Of a stretch of DNA of 64,000 nt, positions 37,941 through 47,383 are shown in pieces. Numbering within the stretch: position 1 is the first letter of the stretch; each line of letters starts with the position of its first letter. A program made the position numbers and the translations under genes. The notes below the pieces were generated by a model. It made no database searches. It was not told where the DNA came from and was given only the letters and a program-made list of their open reading frames with translations. Source of the DNA: an uncultured Collinsella sp. (GTDB lineage: Bacteria > Actinomycetota > Coriobacteriia > Coriobacteriales > Coriobacteriaceae); contig CABUIY010000006.1 in NCBI GenBank assembly GCA_902491765.1, positions 1 to 64,000 of the forward strand. The letters are read 5' to 3'.

Positions 37941-38573
37941 CTAGGCGAGTAACTCGGCCGCCGCAAACTCCTCGGGCGTATTGACGTTTTCGAAGCAGAG
38001 CGTCGAGCCCGCGGCCTTAACGATCTGCGGCTCATCCATATAACCGGCCTGAACGCGATTGATCAGGCAGCGAATGCGCTGTCGGTCGCAGGAGAGCAGC
38101 TCTTGGGCAACCGGCGCACACGCGTCACGGCGCCAGACGGCGCAAAGCGGCTCAATTCCCCGCTCCTCGCGCGGCACGCACACGTCGAGCGCCTCGGCCT
38201 CAACACAGCCAGCAAGGGCACCGATTAGCTCCGAAGAGACAAACGGCATATCACAGGCGACGATAGCAACGAGAGGCAGCCGGGCCGCAGTCAGCGAACT
38301 CGCGATGCCGCGCATGGCGCCCGCCGGCCCTTCTAGGTCCGCCACCACACGCGGCACCAAGCCGCCAAACGCGCACTCCTCAAGAAAGGCAAGCTCGCTG
38401 GGACGCGACGTCGTCACGACCAACTCGCCGGCAACTGGCGCCAGCCGACCCAGCACGCGTTCGATGAGCGGCTCGCCGCAAAACGCCATGCGAGCCTTAT
38501 CGCAGCCCATGCGCGAGGACATCCCGCCCGCTTGAACGACGCAAGAAAGATCGGCCCGTCTTACGGTAGTCAT
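37941..38573 (-). CDS. mobA: Molybdenum cofactor guanylyltransferase
   Basis: About 210 residues. The nucleotidyltransferase loop VVQAGGMSSRMGCDKARMAF is followed by VVADLEGPAGAMRGI, VAIVACDMPFVSSELIGAL, and FENVNTPEEFAAAE, all MobA signatures. MobA links GMP to molybdopterin to give the MGD form used by FdhF-type enzymes. I use the ATG at 38573 with GGGGGTGG upstream. Starts further up would run into the tRNA-Sec gene. The position next to selB and the formate hydrogenlyase block fits its role in building FdhF. Confidence 0.9.
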   Translation of the reverse strand: MTTVRRADLSCVVQAGGMSSRMGCDKARMAFCGEPLIERVLGRLAPVAGELVVTTSRPSELAFLEECAFGGLVPRVVADLEGPAGAMRGIASSLTAARLPLVAIVACDMPFVSSELIGALAGCVEAEALDVCVPREERGIEPLCAVWRRDACAPVAQELLSCDRQRIRCLINRVQAGYMDEPQIVKAAGSTLCFENVNTPEEFAAAELLA

Positions 38574-38728
38574 ACGGCAAACCACCCCCATCGGCATGCT
38601 CAAAACCCGGCACGCGAAGCCAAATACCGTCGCCGATAAAGCGGGCGGTACGGCAAACCTGTGCAAAAACAAAACAGCGCCTTTGCGGCACGCAGCAAGA
38701 CCGCGAGCACAAAAGCGCTGGTAGCGTA

Positions 38729-38825
38729 TGGCGGGAACGTATGTGAATCGAACACATCCAAGACGTTTTGCACGCCTCGCAACGGTTTTGAGGACCGCGG
38801 AGCCCACCGGAGCCCATCCGTTCCC
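38729..38825 (-). tRNA. selC: Selenocysteine tRNA (anticodon TCA)
   Basis: The minus strand gives acceptor GGGAACG/CGTTCCC, G discriminator and encoded CCA. The D arm is the tRNA-Sec type: GGGCTC-CGGT-GGGCTC, six pairs with a four-base loop. The anticodon arm GCGGT-CCTCAAA-ACCGT holds TCA. A long variable arm AGGCGT-GCAAA-ACGTCT and the T arm TGTG-TTCGATT-CACA complete it. It lies between selB and mobA. Confidence 0.95.
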
Positions 38826-38861
38826 AAGTGCGCCGGTATTTTACCAAACCGAGCAGCCAAT

Positions 38862-40829
38862 CTAGCGCAGGGAGCGCAGGCCGCCGGCATCCTTGTCGAG
38901 CACCGTAAAGCGCACGGCATCCAGGTGCTCCAAGATGCTGATGGCACGTTTGCGCGACACACCCAGCGCCTCGCGCAGCACGCTCGTGGTGGCAGCACCG
39001 CCGGCTTCGGCGATGGCGGCGGCGACGAGCTCGCGCGCGTGAGCCTCAGCGGCAGCGGACAGGGCAACGTCGCGCTCGACCTTGACGATCGAGCGGTTGA
39101 GCGAAAGCTCGCGCAGGGCACGCGTCATGATGTCGCGATCGAGCTGAAGCTGCTCGCCCACCTCGGGCAACGTCGGCGTATCGAGTCCGGCCTCGTCCAG
39201 CAAGGCAACGATGCGCCCGCAGACCTCGCGCACCACACGCGCCGCGGCGGCTGCGGAATGCGGGTCGAACACCTCGGCCCCCTCGGAGGCGCACACGCCA
39301 CGCGAGCAGCCCTCGGCAATCAGAGCCGCGGCAACGCCTTCATCTGCGGCAGGCCACGCAGCATGGGCAACGGCGCCGGGCGTAAAGCCCGTCTCCTTGG
39401 GAGCTGCCGCGTGCATGGCTGACAGGGTCGCCGCCAGGGCATCCATAGCGGCGTCGAGCGCGGAAGAATCTGCATACAGCGAGCCATCCGAGCCAGCCAG
39501 CGCGCAAGCAGCGCCCTGCGCCACCAACCCACGCAGTGCGACATCGGCCTCGCCGACACCAAGATCCAAAGCCTCGGCAACATCAACCGCCGTAACCGGC
39601 AGCGTCTGCAGCGCCAGCCAAGCGCCCACACCGCCCGCGATATCGCCGGACTCGATCGCCGCATACAGCGCACGCTCTCCTTCGGCAAGCTCGCGCGAGC
39701 GACGGCAGCGCGAAAGCAGCACACGCCCGCCGCCAATAAGCATAACGGGCGAATACGACAGCACCACGGCATGGTCTCCGGCTCGCAGCGGCAGCGGCTC
39801 CTCCAAGCGCACCTGTACGGTACGGGTCTCGCCCACCGCCATGGGGGCCTCGCCCTCCAAAAGCATGATGCGGCCGCCGACCTCGGCCGTACCCGCCATC
39901 ACGTGCACACGTGCACCCGACTCGAGCACGCGCGGCTTGGCTCCCTCGCGACCCAAATACGTAAACGCCATCATAAAGCGCAGCGTCTGGCCAAAGCGAC
40001 CCGCCACACTGAGCATCTCACCGCGATCGAGCGCGGCGACGCCGTCACCAACCAGGTTGAGCGCCACACGCTGACCGGGAAGCGCCTGCTGCGTGTCGCC
40101 ATGCACTTGGATCCCGCGTACGCGGCAGGCCGTGCGCGACGGCAGCGCGACGAGCTCATCGCCCACCGCAACCGGCGCATCGTGCAGTGTCCCTGTCACG
40201 ACGGTGCCGGCGCCCTTGATCGTAAAGCAGCGGTCAATCGGCAAGCGCGGCGCAGCATCGGTGCGCTCGGCACGGTCGCGGCAGGAATCCCAGCAGGCAC
40301 CGACCTGATCGTCAAGCGCGGCCAGCAGCGCGTCAATCCCCTCGCCGGTCTTGGACGACACGGGGACCATCGGCGCGCCCGCAAACACGGTACCCGACAA
40401 AAAGTCATCGACATCGAGCTCGGCAAGCTCGGTCATCTCGGCGTCGGCCAGGTCGCACATCGTCAACGCGACCACCATATGCGTAACGCCCAGCAGCTCC
40501 AGCACATGCACGTGCTCGCGGGTCTGCGGCATCACGCCCTCGACAGCCGAAACCACCAGCACCGCCACGTCGATGCCCGTGGCGCCCTGCACCATGGCGC
40601 GCAAGTAATGCGCGTGGCCCGGCACGTCGACCAGGCCAACGATCTTGCCACTCGGCAGTGCCAGCTCGCCAAAGCCCAGCTCCACGGTCATACCGCGACG
40701 GCGCTCAACCTCCAGACGGTCGGGATTCTTGCCGGTCAACGCCTCGATCAGTGCCGACTTACCATGGTCAACGTGGCCCGCCGTGCCAACGATAACGGGA
40801 CACTCTACCAGCGCTTGAACCTCACTCAT
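38862..40829 (-). CDS. selB: Selenocysteine-specific elongation factor
   Basis: 655 residues. The GTPase domain has GTAGHVDHGKSALIEALTGK (P-loop), VDVPGHAHYLRAMVQGATGI (G3), and a T-M-C-D G4-type motif. EF-Tu-like domains II and III and a C-terminal part of winged helices follow, including ISILEHLDAVRFTVLDKDAG, which read the SECIS hairpin. SelB brings Sec-tRNA to UGA codons that carry a SECIS element. Its ATG overlaps the selA stop by four bases, so the two are translationally coupled. The tRNA-Sec gene follows directly. Confidence 0.96.
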   Translation of the reverse strand: MSEVQALVECPVIVGTAGHVDHGKSALIEALTGKNPDRLEVERRRGMTVELGFGELALPSGKIVGLVDVPGHAHYLRAMVQGATGIDVAVLVVSAVEGVMPQTREHVHVLELLGVTHMVVALTMCDLADAEMTELAELDVDDFLSGTVFAGAPMVPVSSKTGEGIDALLAALDDQVGACWDSCRDRAERTDAAPRLPIDRCFTIKGAGTVVTGTLHDAPVAVGDELVALPSRTACRVRGIQVHGDTQQALPGQRVALNLVGDGVAALDRGEMLSVAGRFGQTLRFMMAFTYLGREGAKPRVLESGARVHVMAGTAEVGGRIMLLEGEAPMAVGETRTVQVRLEEPLPLRAGDHAVVLSYSPVMLIGGGRVLLSRCRRSRELAEGERALYAAIESGDIAGGVGAWLALQTLPVTAVDVAEALDLGVGEADVALRGLVAQGAACALAGSDGSLYADSSALDAAMDALAATLSAMHAAAPKETGFTPGAVAHAAWPAADEGVAAALIAEGCSRGVCASEGAEVFDPHSAAAAARVVREVCGRIVALLDEAGLDTPTLPEVGEQLQLDRDIMTRALRELSLNRSIVKVERDVALSAAAEAHARELVAAAIAEAGGAATTSVLREALGVSRKRAISILEHLDAVRFTVLDKDAGGLRSLR

Positions 40830-42283
40830 CGAGCAATCGCCTTCTCAACGCACGCGACGAGCGTCGATGCCGCCGTCTCGATATCGCGGTCGCCCACGAG
40901 CGTACGGACGTCAAACAAAATGCGATCGTGCGAGGTTCGTGTGACGACCGGAGTGTCGAAATCTTGGACGAGCAAGCGCTTGAGTGCGTCAACGGAAAGA
41001 CGCTCATCGACAAGACGCACGGCAACGCACATGGTGGGCAACTCGACGGTAGGCAGCGAGCCGCCGCCGGGAGCCGACGACTCCTCGACGATCTCCACCT
41101 GAACGGCGCACGGGCAGCCAGCCTTATCGAGGCCCGCCACCATCAGATCGCGCAACTTGCGTGCGCGACGCTCCAGATGAGCCTGCGGAAGCGTGAGCAT
41201 GTTGAGTACCGGCACCTCGCGATGGGCCACATCCGCCCCGTCCATGTAAATGCGCAGTGTAGCCTCGAGCGCCGCCAGTGCAAGCTTACCCGGACGCAGG
41301 GCACGCATAAGCGGATGCGACCCGCAGGCCTGGACCAGATCGCGACGACCCATGATAATGCCCGCCTGCGCGGCGCCGAGCAGCTTATCGCCCGAGCATG
41401 ACACGATATCGAGCCCCGCCGCGACCGAAGCCGGCGTGGTTTCTTCGCCTCCGCGCACCAAGATGTCGTCGGGCAACAGCGCGCCCGACCCCTGGTCCTC
41501 GTAGAACAGCAGGCCATGCTTGTGGGCCAGAGCGGCAAGCTCCCGAGAGCCCACCTCCTCGTGAAAGCCCTCGATGCGATAGTTGGAAGGATGGACCTTG
41601 AGGATCATCGCCGTATCGGGCGTGATGGCGCGCTCATAGTCGTCCAAATGCGTGCGGTTGGTGGCGCCGACCTCGACGAGTTTGGCGCCCGAAGCCGCCA
41701 TGACATCGGGGATGCGGAAGCTGCCGCCGATCTCGACAAGCTCGCCGCGGCTGACGATAACCTCCTTGCCTGCGGCATGGGTCGCCAGCACCAGCAGTAC
41801 CGCGGCGGCGTTGTTGTTGACCACGAGCGCGTCCTCGGCACCGGTGAGCGAGCGGATCAGCTGCGCGGCGTGCTCCTTGCGCGACCCGCGCGAACAAGTG
41901 TCCACACTGTACTCGAGCGTGCTGTACCCGCGCGCAACCTCGGCCACGGCCTTGGCGACCGACTCCGCGAGCGGGGCGCGGCCCAAGTTGGTATGGATGA
42001 CCACACCCGTGGCATTAACTGCTGGGCGCAGGCTCGGCAGCGCGGAGCGATGCGCACGCCACTCGATGGCCGAGGCCAGCTCGCGCTTGGAACGCGGGGC
42101 GGCGCCGGCACGAATGGCGGCGCGCTCCTCGTCGAGCTCGGCCGTGACGGCGGCATGCACCACCGCGTCGCAGGTCTCCCCCGCCGCCTTCACAACTGGC
42201 CACTCTGCGAGCAGCTCGTTGACGGAGGGAATGGCGCGCAGGCGGGCGCGCACCTCATCGGACATGTTCTGGCTATCGCTCAT
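40826..42283 (-). CDS. selA: L-seryl-tRNA(Sec) selenium transferase
   Basis: 485 residues. A PLP-dependent fold-type I enzyme with VIHTNLGRAPLAESVAKAVA, VNNNAAAVLLVLATHAAGKE, FYEDQGSGALL, and the PLP lysine region VSCSGDKLLGAAQAGIIMG. It turns seryl-tRNA(Sec) into selenocysteyl-tRNA(Sec) using selenophosphate. It is the first of the sel genes and overlaps selB. selD, which makes selenophosphate, is not in the window. Confidence 0.96.
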   Translation of the reverse strand: MSDSQNMSDEVRARLRAIPSVNELLAEWPVVKAAGETCDAVVHAAVTAELDEERAAIRAGAAPRSKRELASAIEWRAHRSALPSLRPAVNATGVVIHTNLGRAPLAESVAKAVAEVARGYSTLEYSVDTCSRGSRKEHAAQLIRSLTGAEDALVVNNNAAAVLLVLATHAAGKEVIVSRGELVEIGGSFRIPDVMAASGAKLVEVGATNRTHLDDYERAITPDTAMILKVHPSNYRIEGFHEEVGSRELAALAHKHGLLFYEDQGSGALLPDDILVRGGEETTPASVAAGLDIVSCSGDKLLGAAQAGIIMGRRDLVQACGSHPLMRALRPGKLALAALEATLRIYMDGADVAHREVPVLNMLTLPQAHLERRARKLRDLMVAGLDKAGCPCAVQVEIVEESSAPGGGSLPTVELPTMCVAVRLVDERLSVDALKRLLVQDFDTPVVTRTSHDRILFDVRTLVGDRDIETAASTLVACVEKAIAR

Positions 42284-42357
42284 GTGCGGCCTTTCAAAAC
42301 CAAGGGCAGATCAGTCGGCCGTTCGTCAAAACCAGCCGAATCAATCTGTTGAATCAA

Positions 42358-44475
42358 TCAGTCGTTATTATCCTCGTGCTCTGCGATCTTTTCCACGCGA
42401 ACGGCGTTTTCCTGAGTAAGCGCGGCACCCGTCAACGGGTCCCAACGCAACGGCGTGTGGTCGAGCGGGCCCACGCCCAAGGCTTGAGCGCCACCGGCAT
42501 CGGCGCCAAACGAACGTCCGCCGGGGGCGGCCGAGGTGAAGATGCACGCCGGATGCAGATACGGCGTCGTCTCCACGCGCACGCGGTCGCGGCCCATATC
42601 GCTCACCAGCTCGACGACCTCGCCATTGGCGATACCCATGCGTGTGGCAACACCGGCATTCATCTGCACGGCATCCAGGTCCGATCCAGCCTCGGCGGCA
42701 CCTTGGGCCGCAAGCCTTCGCGAAGTGTGCGACTCAAAGGGACGGTTGCCGCTAATGAGACGAAACATCCCCGGGCCGGGCTCCACCATGGGCGCGATCC
42801 AGTTGGGCACACGACCCAGGCCGGCTCGTTCCCATACGTCGCTTGCCAGCGCAATTTTGCCGCCATCCAAGGGAATCGCCGGCTCGCCCGTACGCGACGG
42901 CAACGCAACACCCGTGTCGGCCCAGCCGCGCTCCTTGAGCTCGTCCAGATTGATTCCAAAAGGCGCCACCTGGGCAGCCGCCAGATCGTCAGACGTAAAC
43001 TGGAAGTACTCGCCCACACCACACGCCTGTGCCAGACCGGCAAAAATCTCCCGACCGGGACGCGTGTCGTCATGCTGCACGGGCAGCACGGCGTTGCGGT
43101 AGAACACCCGCGAATCGTTGGCGCCCACGACCGTGCCCACGCCGCGGTCGGCCTCGAGATACGTCACGTCGGGCAGCACGAAGTCAGAAGCACGCGCCGT
43201 CTCGGACCAGCGAATATCAATCGTCACGAGCAAGTCGAGCTTCTGCAAAATACCCAGCCAAGCCTGTGCATTGCCATAGCCCGCACCGGGGTTACTGGCA
43301 TAGACGATGAGCCCGCGCAAATCGCCGGCAAGAATCGACTGGCCGATGGTCGTGCACAGGCCGCGCACCGGATCGACCAGTGGATAGCGCTCGGACCCCA
43401 GCTTGGGCCCGCGAGGCACCGGCGGCGTCGCAAAGCGTGCGGGATCGAGATCGCCCAACACAAGCGGCGTGGATGGGTTGAGCGCGCCGCCCGCATGTCC
43501 AATACAGCCCAGCAGCACATCAACCATGCAGATAGCTCGCGCCGTCTGGGTACTGTTGGCATACGCGATTCCGATGCCGCCATGAAAACCGGCGTCCACC
43601 ACGGCAGCAGGCGCGGCGGCAGCCAAATCACGCGCAGTCGCTCGGATATCGTCCGCCGGCACATCGCACATCGACTCAGCCCACTCGGGCGTCCAAACAG
43701 CGGCCGCCTGCGCCAACTCGTCAAAACCCGTGGTATAGCGGGTCACGAACTCGTGATCGTACAGGTCCTCGGCAATCAACACGTGGACAATACCCAACAG
43801 CAGCGCCAAGTCGCAGCCCGGGCGCACGCGCAACCAGCGGTCGGCAAGCGCCGCAGAGCCACTGCGCCGCGGGTCGACCACGATGATCTTCGCCCCACGC
43901 CGGCGCGCATCGTTGAGCGCATCAACGGCCCCCGTCGTCGACGAATCCACCAGTGAACGCCCTAGGTACATGATGCAATCGGTATGCGCCAGGTCGGAGG
44001 CGGGACTATAGCCCAGGCTGTGCTCCCAACCGGTAAGTCGGCTTACCTCGCAGGCACCGTCTGCACCGTATACGTTGGGCGAGCCCAGCACATGCATAAA
44101 ACGACACGCCCAGTAGCGGTCGAACGAGGGCACGCCGAGCGTCATGCCCAGCGCGCGCGGACCATGCCCGTCAACAATCCCCCCAAGGCGCGCAGCGATC
44201 TGCGCAAACGCCTCGTCCCAGGAAATCGCATCGAACCCCGAGCCATCCTGGCGGCGACGCATGGGGTGCACGATGCGGTCGCGCTCGTCAAACGGCATTG
44301 CCAGGCGATGGCGTCCGCGGGCGCACAGGGCACGCGCCGCGCACGGATGCCCCACAACCGGCAACTCGGCCACCACACGCCCACCCTCAACATGGGCCGC
44401 AAAGGCGCAATCGGCATAGCATCCCCCGCATGTCGTCACCACGGAGCGACCGTCATGCATAGCTCTCGATGCCAT
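42358..44475 (-). CDS. Molybdopterin oxidoreductase of the DMSO reductase superfamily, no partner subunits
   Basis: 705 residues. The N-terminal [4Fe-4S] motif is C-x2-C-x3-C-x27-C (CGGCYADCAF ... ALCARGRH), followed by the Mo-bis-MGD domains (DCIMYLGRSLVDSSTTGAVD; KIIVVDPRRSGSAALADRWL; VYASNPGAGYGNAQAWL; SDFVLPDVTYLEADRG) and the C-terminal MGD-binding domain. After the last cysteine an arginine stands where formate dehydrogenases usually have lysine. The likely Mo ligand is Cys in GADGACEVS, not Sec. No Tat signal is seen, so it is cytoplasmic. It stands between focA and selA in the formate hydrogenlyase block. The substrate is unknown. Confidence 0.85.
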   Translation of the reverse strand: MASRAMHDGRSVVTTCGGCYADCAFAAHVEGGRVVAELPVVGHPCAARALCARGRHRLAMPFDERDRIVHPMRRRQDGSGFDAISWDEAFAQIAARLGGIVDGHGPRALGMTLGVPSFDRYWACRFMHVLGSPNVYGADGACEVSRLTGWEHSLGYSPASDLAHTDCIMYLGRSLVDSSTTGAVDALNDARRRGAKIIVVDPRRSGSAALADRWLRVRPGCDLALLLGIVHVLIAEDLYDHEFVTRYTTGFDELAQAAAVWTPEWAESMCDVPADDIRATARDLAAAAPAAVVDAGFHGGIGIAYANSTQTARAICMVDVLLGCIGHAGGALNPSTPLVLGDLDPARFATPPVPRGPKLGSERYPLVDPVRGLCTTIGQSILAGDLRGLIVYASNPGAGYGNAQAWLGILQKLDLLVTIDIRWSETARASDFVLPDVTYLEADRGVGTVVGANDSRVFYRNAVLPVQHDDTRPGREIFAGLAQACGVGEYFQFTSDDLAAAQVAPFGINLDELKERGWADTGVALPSRTGEPAIPLDGGKIALASDVWERAGLGRVPNWIAPMVEPGPGMFRLISGNRPFESHTSRRLAAQGAAEAGSDLDAVQMNAGVATRMGIANGEVVELVSDMGRDRVRVETTPYLHPACIFTSAAPGGRSFGADAGGAQALGVGPLDHTPLRWDPLTGAALTQENAVRVEKIAEHEDNND

Positions 44476-44583
44476 CTCGATTATTCCTTCCAGCTCAGGG
44501 GTTCAAACCCCACCGCACCACAGCTCTGCCACCAGCTGCCGCGACGCATAGCCCGCAGCATCCACCGCAGCAAGACACGAAGA

Positions 44584-44614
44584 GCCTCCCAAAAGGCAAA
44601 CACCCTCGGGAGGC
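44584..44614 (-). terminator. Hairpin after focA
   Basis: GCCTCCC and GGGAGGC form a seven-base-pair stem around a 17-base loop in the gap between focA and the molybdopterin oxidoreductase gene. The T-run is missing, so it may be only an mRNA-processing or weak termination site. Confidence 0.35.
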
Positions 44615-44634
44615 CCGTACGTCATTCCGGCTTA

Positions 44635-45474
44635 TTACGCCTCGGACTTCTTGGCGTAGATAAACCAGTAGCCGAGCGCGACCAGAACCGCGCCGCCCAC
44701 GATGTTGCCCAGCGTGGCGGCGGACAGGTTAAACGCAATGCCCGCGGCGTTGAGCGCATCGGCGCCGGCGACGTCGGCGCCATAGCCGCACGCGTGCATC
44801 ACGGCACCCATGGGCAAAAAGTACATATTGGCAACGCAGTGCTCAAAACCGCAGGCCACAAAGGCGGCGATGGGCAGCAGAATGCCCACAACCTTATCGA
44901 CCACGGTCTTGCCGGCGGTACCGATCCACACGGCCAGGCACACAAAGATGTTGCACAGGATGCCGCGGAAGAAGATCGTCACCCAGTCGACCGTCACCTT
45001 GCCGGCGGCGACGCTCACCATGGAATTGGCGACCGCCTCGCCGTTAAGCTTGTAAATGCCGGCCATGTACACCAAAAAGACGATGAACAGGGCACCGACA
45101 AAGTTACCAAGCCACACGACGAGCCATGCCCTGAGCATCTGGACCAGGGTGATTTTTTTGCTCTTGAGCGCGCAGACCATAAGCGAATTACCGGTAAACA
45201 GCTCGGCGCCACACACCAGCACCAGCACCAGGCCCAGGCAAAAGCACAGGCCGCCCACGACGCGCTGAGCGCCCCAGCCCAGTGTGCTATCGCTCAAGAA
45301 CACGGTAAAGAACAGGCCGCCGAAGGCAATAAACGCACCGGCGAACATTGCCAACAGAAAGGCCTTTGCGACCGGCAGGTTGGCCTTGGTCACGCCGGCG
45401 ACCTCGGTCTTGGCCTCAATCACGGCGGGCGCCAGGCAATCGGGAGCGGGGTACTCCACCTTGGAATCTGCCAT
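44635..45474 (-). CDS. focA: Formate/nitrite-family channel FocA
   Basis: About 279 residues with six membrane segments. The family motifs are seen: FAGAFIAFGGLFFTVFL, ELFTGNSLMVCALKSKKITL, VVWLGNFVGALFIVFLVYMA, and AAFVACGFEHCVANMYFLPM. FocA channels form pentamers that carry formate across the membrane. The position after the Hyf operon and hycI points to formate supply to FdhF (the E. coli hyf operon likewise ends with a formate channel gene). The ATG at 45474 is preferred over one at 45507. Confidence 0.93.
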   Translation of the reverse strand: MADSKVEYPAPDCLAPAVIEAKTEVAGVTKANLPVAKAFLLAMFAGAFIAFGGLFFTVFLSDSTLGWGAQRVVGGLCFCLGLVLVLVCGAELFTGNSLMVCALKSKKITLVQMLRAWLVVWLGNFVGALFIVFLVYMAGIYKLNGEAVANSMVSVAAGKVTVDWVTIFFRGILCNIFVCLAVWIGTAGKTVVDKVVGILLPIAAFVACGFEHCVANMYFLPMGAVMHACGYGADVAGADALNAAGIAFNLSAATLGNIVGGAVLVALGYWFIYAKKSEA

Positions 45475-45516
45475 GTCAATCACTTCTTTCCTAATCAGCA
45501 GGGACAAGCGCTCCTA

Positions 45517-46017
45517 TTACTCTTGCCCCAAGCGGACAAAGTGGGAAAAGTCGTTGGCGGCCACGGCGTCGTACACGGCGTCGACGGCGTCAAAGACCTC
45601 CGGGGACATGGGGTTGTAGAACTCCGTGTCGCCCGGCTGAATCCCAACGAAGACGATATCATCACACGATTGTTCGATTTCCTCGATCAGAATCGACAAA
45701 GGAAGCGAATGCGTGGTGAACATCGACTTGCGGGCCACATCGCGCTTGTCGAGCAAGCGGATGGACCCGACGGGCAGCGCCATGTCGGCGGCATCGACCA
45801 AAACCAAACGCGGCGGGCGCTCGCGCTTGACCTCGATGATGTCATCCTCGGGCGTCTGACCGCCATCGATGGTGTACCAGCCGGCAAGCGGCGCGTCTTC
45901 CATCTTTTTGGAGAGCACGGGGCCGGCGGCATCGTCCGCACGTAGCACGCTTCCCGCCGTGAGCACGATACCCGCAAACGGGGCGCCGTCCACACGTCCA
46001 TCCACAACGCGACCCAT
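45517..46017 (-). CDS. hycI: Hydrogenase maturation protease
   Basis: 166 residues. The family signature for nickel-dependent endopeptidases is seen as TAGSVLRADDAAGP (usual GNxLxxDDGxG). LVLVDAADMALPVGSIRLLD provides the middle aspartate, and FTTHSLPLSILIEEIE the His region. It removes the C-terminal tail of the hydrogenase large subunit (HyfG here) once nickel is in place. It overlaps the hyfJ/hycH stop by one base. HyfG ends with such a tail, so the pair fits. Confidence 0.9.
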   Translation of the reverse strand: MGRVVDGRVDGAPFAGIVLTAGSVLRADDAAGPVLSKKMEDAPLAGWYTIDGGQTPEDDIIEVKRERPPRLVLVDAADMALPVGSIRLLDKRDVARKSMFTTHSLPLSILIEEIEQSCDDIVFVGIQPGDTEFYNPMSPEVFDAVDAVYDAVAANDFSHFVRLGQE

Positions 46018-46598
46018 TACTGCAACCTTCCCGTCAGATACACGCCCGACACATCGCGCACGCGCTCAACCAGATCGCGGAACTTCATCAGAAACGCGAC
46101 CTGCTGGGCATGCAGGCCAAAGTCGTCGTCGAACACCGAAATGCCGGCCTTGGCCGACCCGCGAAAACCGCGCTCGTCGAGCAGCGCATCGCAGGCCTCG
46201 AGCAGCGACGGCACCGCCGCCTTGTCGAGCTGGCACTCGCCAAAGGAGCGGATGGCCTCGAACTTTGTCTTGGCCTCCCCCTCCTGCAGCGCGTCGACAA
46301 GCGAATAGAACACATCCACCGGCACCGACAGGCGCGGCTCAAAGCAGTCGAGCACGCCGGTGTGGTGGCCCACGGCGAGCGTGTAGTACAGCACGTCGCA
46401 GGCCTCCTGGGGAACGTCTTCCTCGGTCTCCACAAACTTACGCGTGAGCTCATAGAAGACCACCTGGTCGGGCGCATGACCCAGGCAGGGGTCGGCGACG
46501 CCCTCGGCAGCCTCGTCACTTGCGCGCGAGGCGTCGCCAAAGGAGCCGCCGAGCATACCGGGGCCCGCAAAGTAACCAGAGCGGTCCGTGAGTTCCAT
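46017..46598 (-). CDS. hyfJ: Formate hydrogenlyase assembly protein HycH/HyfJ
   Basis: 193 residues with VVFYELTRKFVETEEDVPQE, YYTLAVGHHTGVLDCFEP, and a C-terminal FLMKFRDLVERVRDVSGVYL. This is the HycH family, needed for maturation of the large hydrogenase subunit but without a known catalytic function. It starts directly after hyfI and runs into hycI, matching the E. coli hyf order (hyfI then hyfJ). Confidence 0.87.
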   Translation of the reverse strand: MELTDRSGYFAGPGMLGGSFGDASRASDEAAEGVADPCLGHAPDQVVFYELTRKFVETEEDVPQEACDVLYYTLAVGHHTGVLDCFEPRLSVPVDVFYSLVDALQEGEAKTKFEAIRSFGECQLDKAAVPSLLEACDALLDERGFRGSAKAGISVFDDDFGLHAQQVAFLMKFRDLVERVRDVSGVYLTGRLQ

Positions 46599-47381
46599 CT
46601 AGCGACCTCCGGCCAGCACCAGATCCTGCAGCGCCGAGTAGACCTCAACGCGGCGCGGATCGTCCTGCTTGTCGATGAGCAGCGCCATGGCACCGCGGAT
46701 ATCGCCCTTGGGCGCACCCTCGAGCGTGTCCATAAACTCGTTGGCCAGGTCGCGGCCGTAACGGTAGCCGCTCATGGCGCGAGCCTCACGCTCGATGGCA
46801 ACGCGCAGCTTGTACGGCACGCCGGGGTGCAGGATATCGGCCTGCTCGCCGGCGGCCTCCACCGTGGTCTCGGCATGGAGCTTTTGGTCCAGCAGGCCAA
46901 GTGCCATGGCAAAGCCGTAGATGGTCTGCGCGGGGCTGGGCGGGCAGCCGGGGATGTAGACATCGACCGGCAGAATCTTATCCGTGCCGCCCCAGACGCA
47001 GTAGTTGTCGTAGAAGATGCCGCCGGTGCAGCCGCACGCGCCATAGGACACCACGATCTTGGGATCGGGTGCGGCCTCAAAGGCGCGCAGGGCCGGCATG
47101 CGCATGGCGCGCGTCACGGCACCGGTGTACAGCAGCACATCGGCGTGACGGGGCGAGGGCACGACTTTGATGCCAAAGCGCTCGACGTCGAAGACGGGCG
47201 TGATGGAACCGAAAATCTCGATCTCGCAGCCGTTGCAGCCGCCGCAGTCAACACGGTAGACGTACACCGAGCGCTTGATCTTCTTAAGAAGGGTCGCCTT
47301 GGCCTTCTCGATGCTCTCGTCGAGCTCGATCTTGGTCGGGCGGTACTGAAGCCGCTCGGGCAAAAGCGTGGGTTCGGCCAT
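46599..47381 (-). CDS. hyfI: Hydrogenase small subunit HyfI (NuoB-like)
   Basis: 260 residues. The cysteines for the proximal [4Fe-4S] cluster are in VDCGGCNGCEIEIFGSITPV, GACGCTGGIFYDN, and YIPGCPPSPAQTI. The protein joins the catalytic subunit HyfG to the electron chain. It is longer than NuoB because of a C-terminal helical extension. It is encoded after hyfH with a two-base gap. Confidence 0.94.
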   Translation of the reverse strand: MAEPTLLPERLQYRPTKIELDESIEKAKATLLKKIKRSVYVYRVDCGGCNGCEIEIFGSITPVFDVERFGIKVVPSPRHADVLLYTGAVTRAMRMPALRAFEAAPDPKIVVSYGACGCTGGIFYDNYCVWGGTDKILPVDVYIPGCPPSPAQTIYGFAMALGLLDQKLHAETTVEAAGEQADILHPGVPYKLRVAIEREARAMSGYRYGRDLANEFMDTLEGAPKGDIRGAMALLIDKQDDPRRVEVYSALQDLVLAGGR

Positions 47382-47383
47382 GG

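Noticed and set aside
38574..38807. An N-terminal extension of mobA of 78 residues
   Set aside because: It would run into the tRNA-Sec gene and has no MobA similarity. The ATG at 38573 has a proper ribosome site.
44490..44525. T-arm-like GGGGTTCAAACCCC followed by CACCGCACCA
   Set aside because: No matching acceptor 5' strand, D arm or anticodon arm could be found. It also overlaps the ribosome-site region of the oxidoreductase gene.
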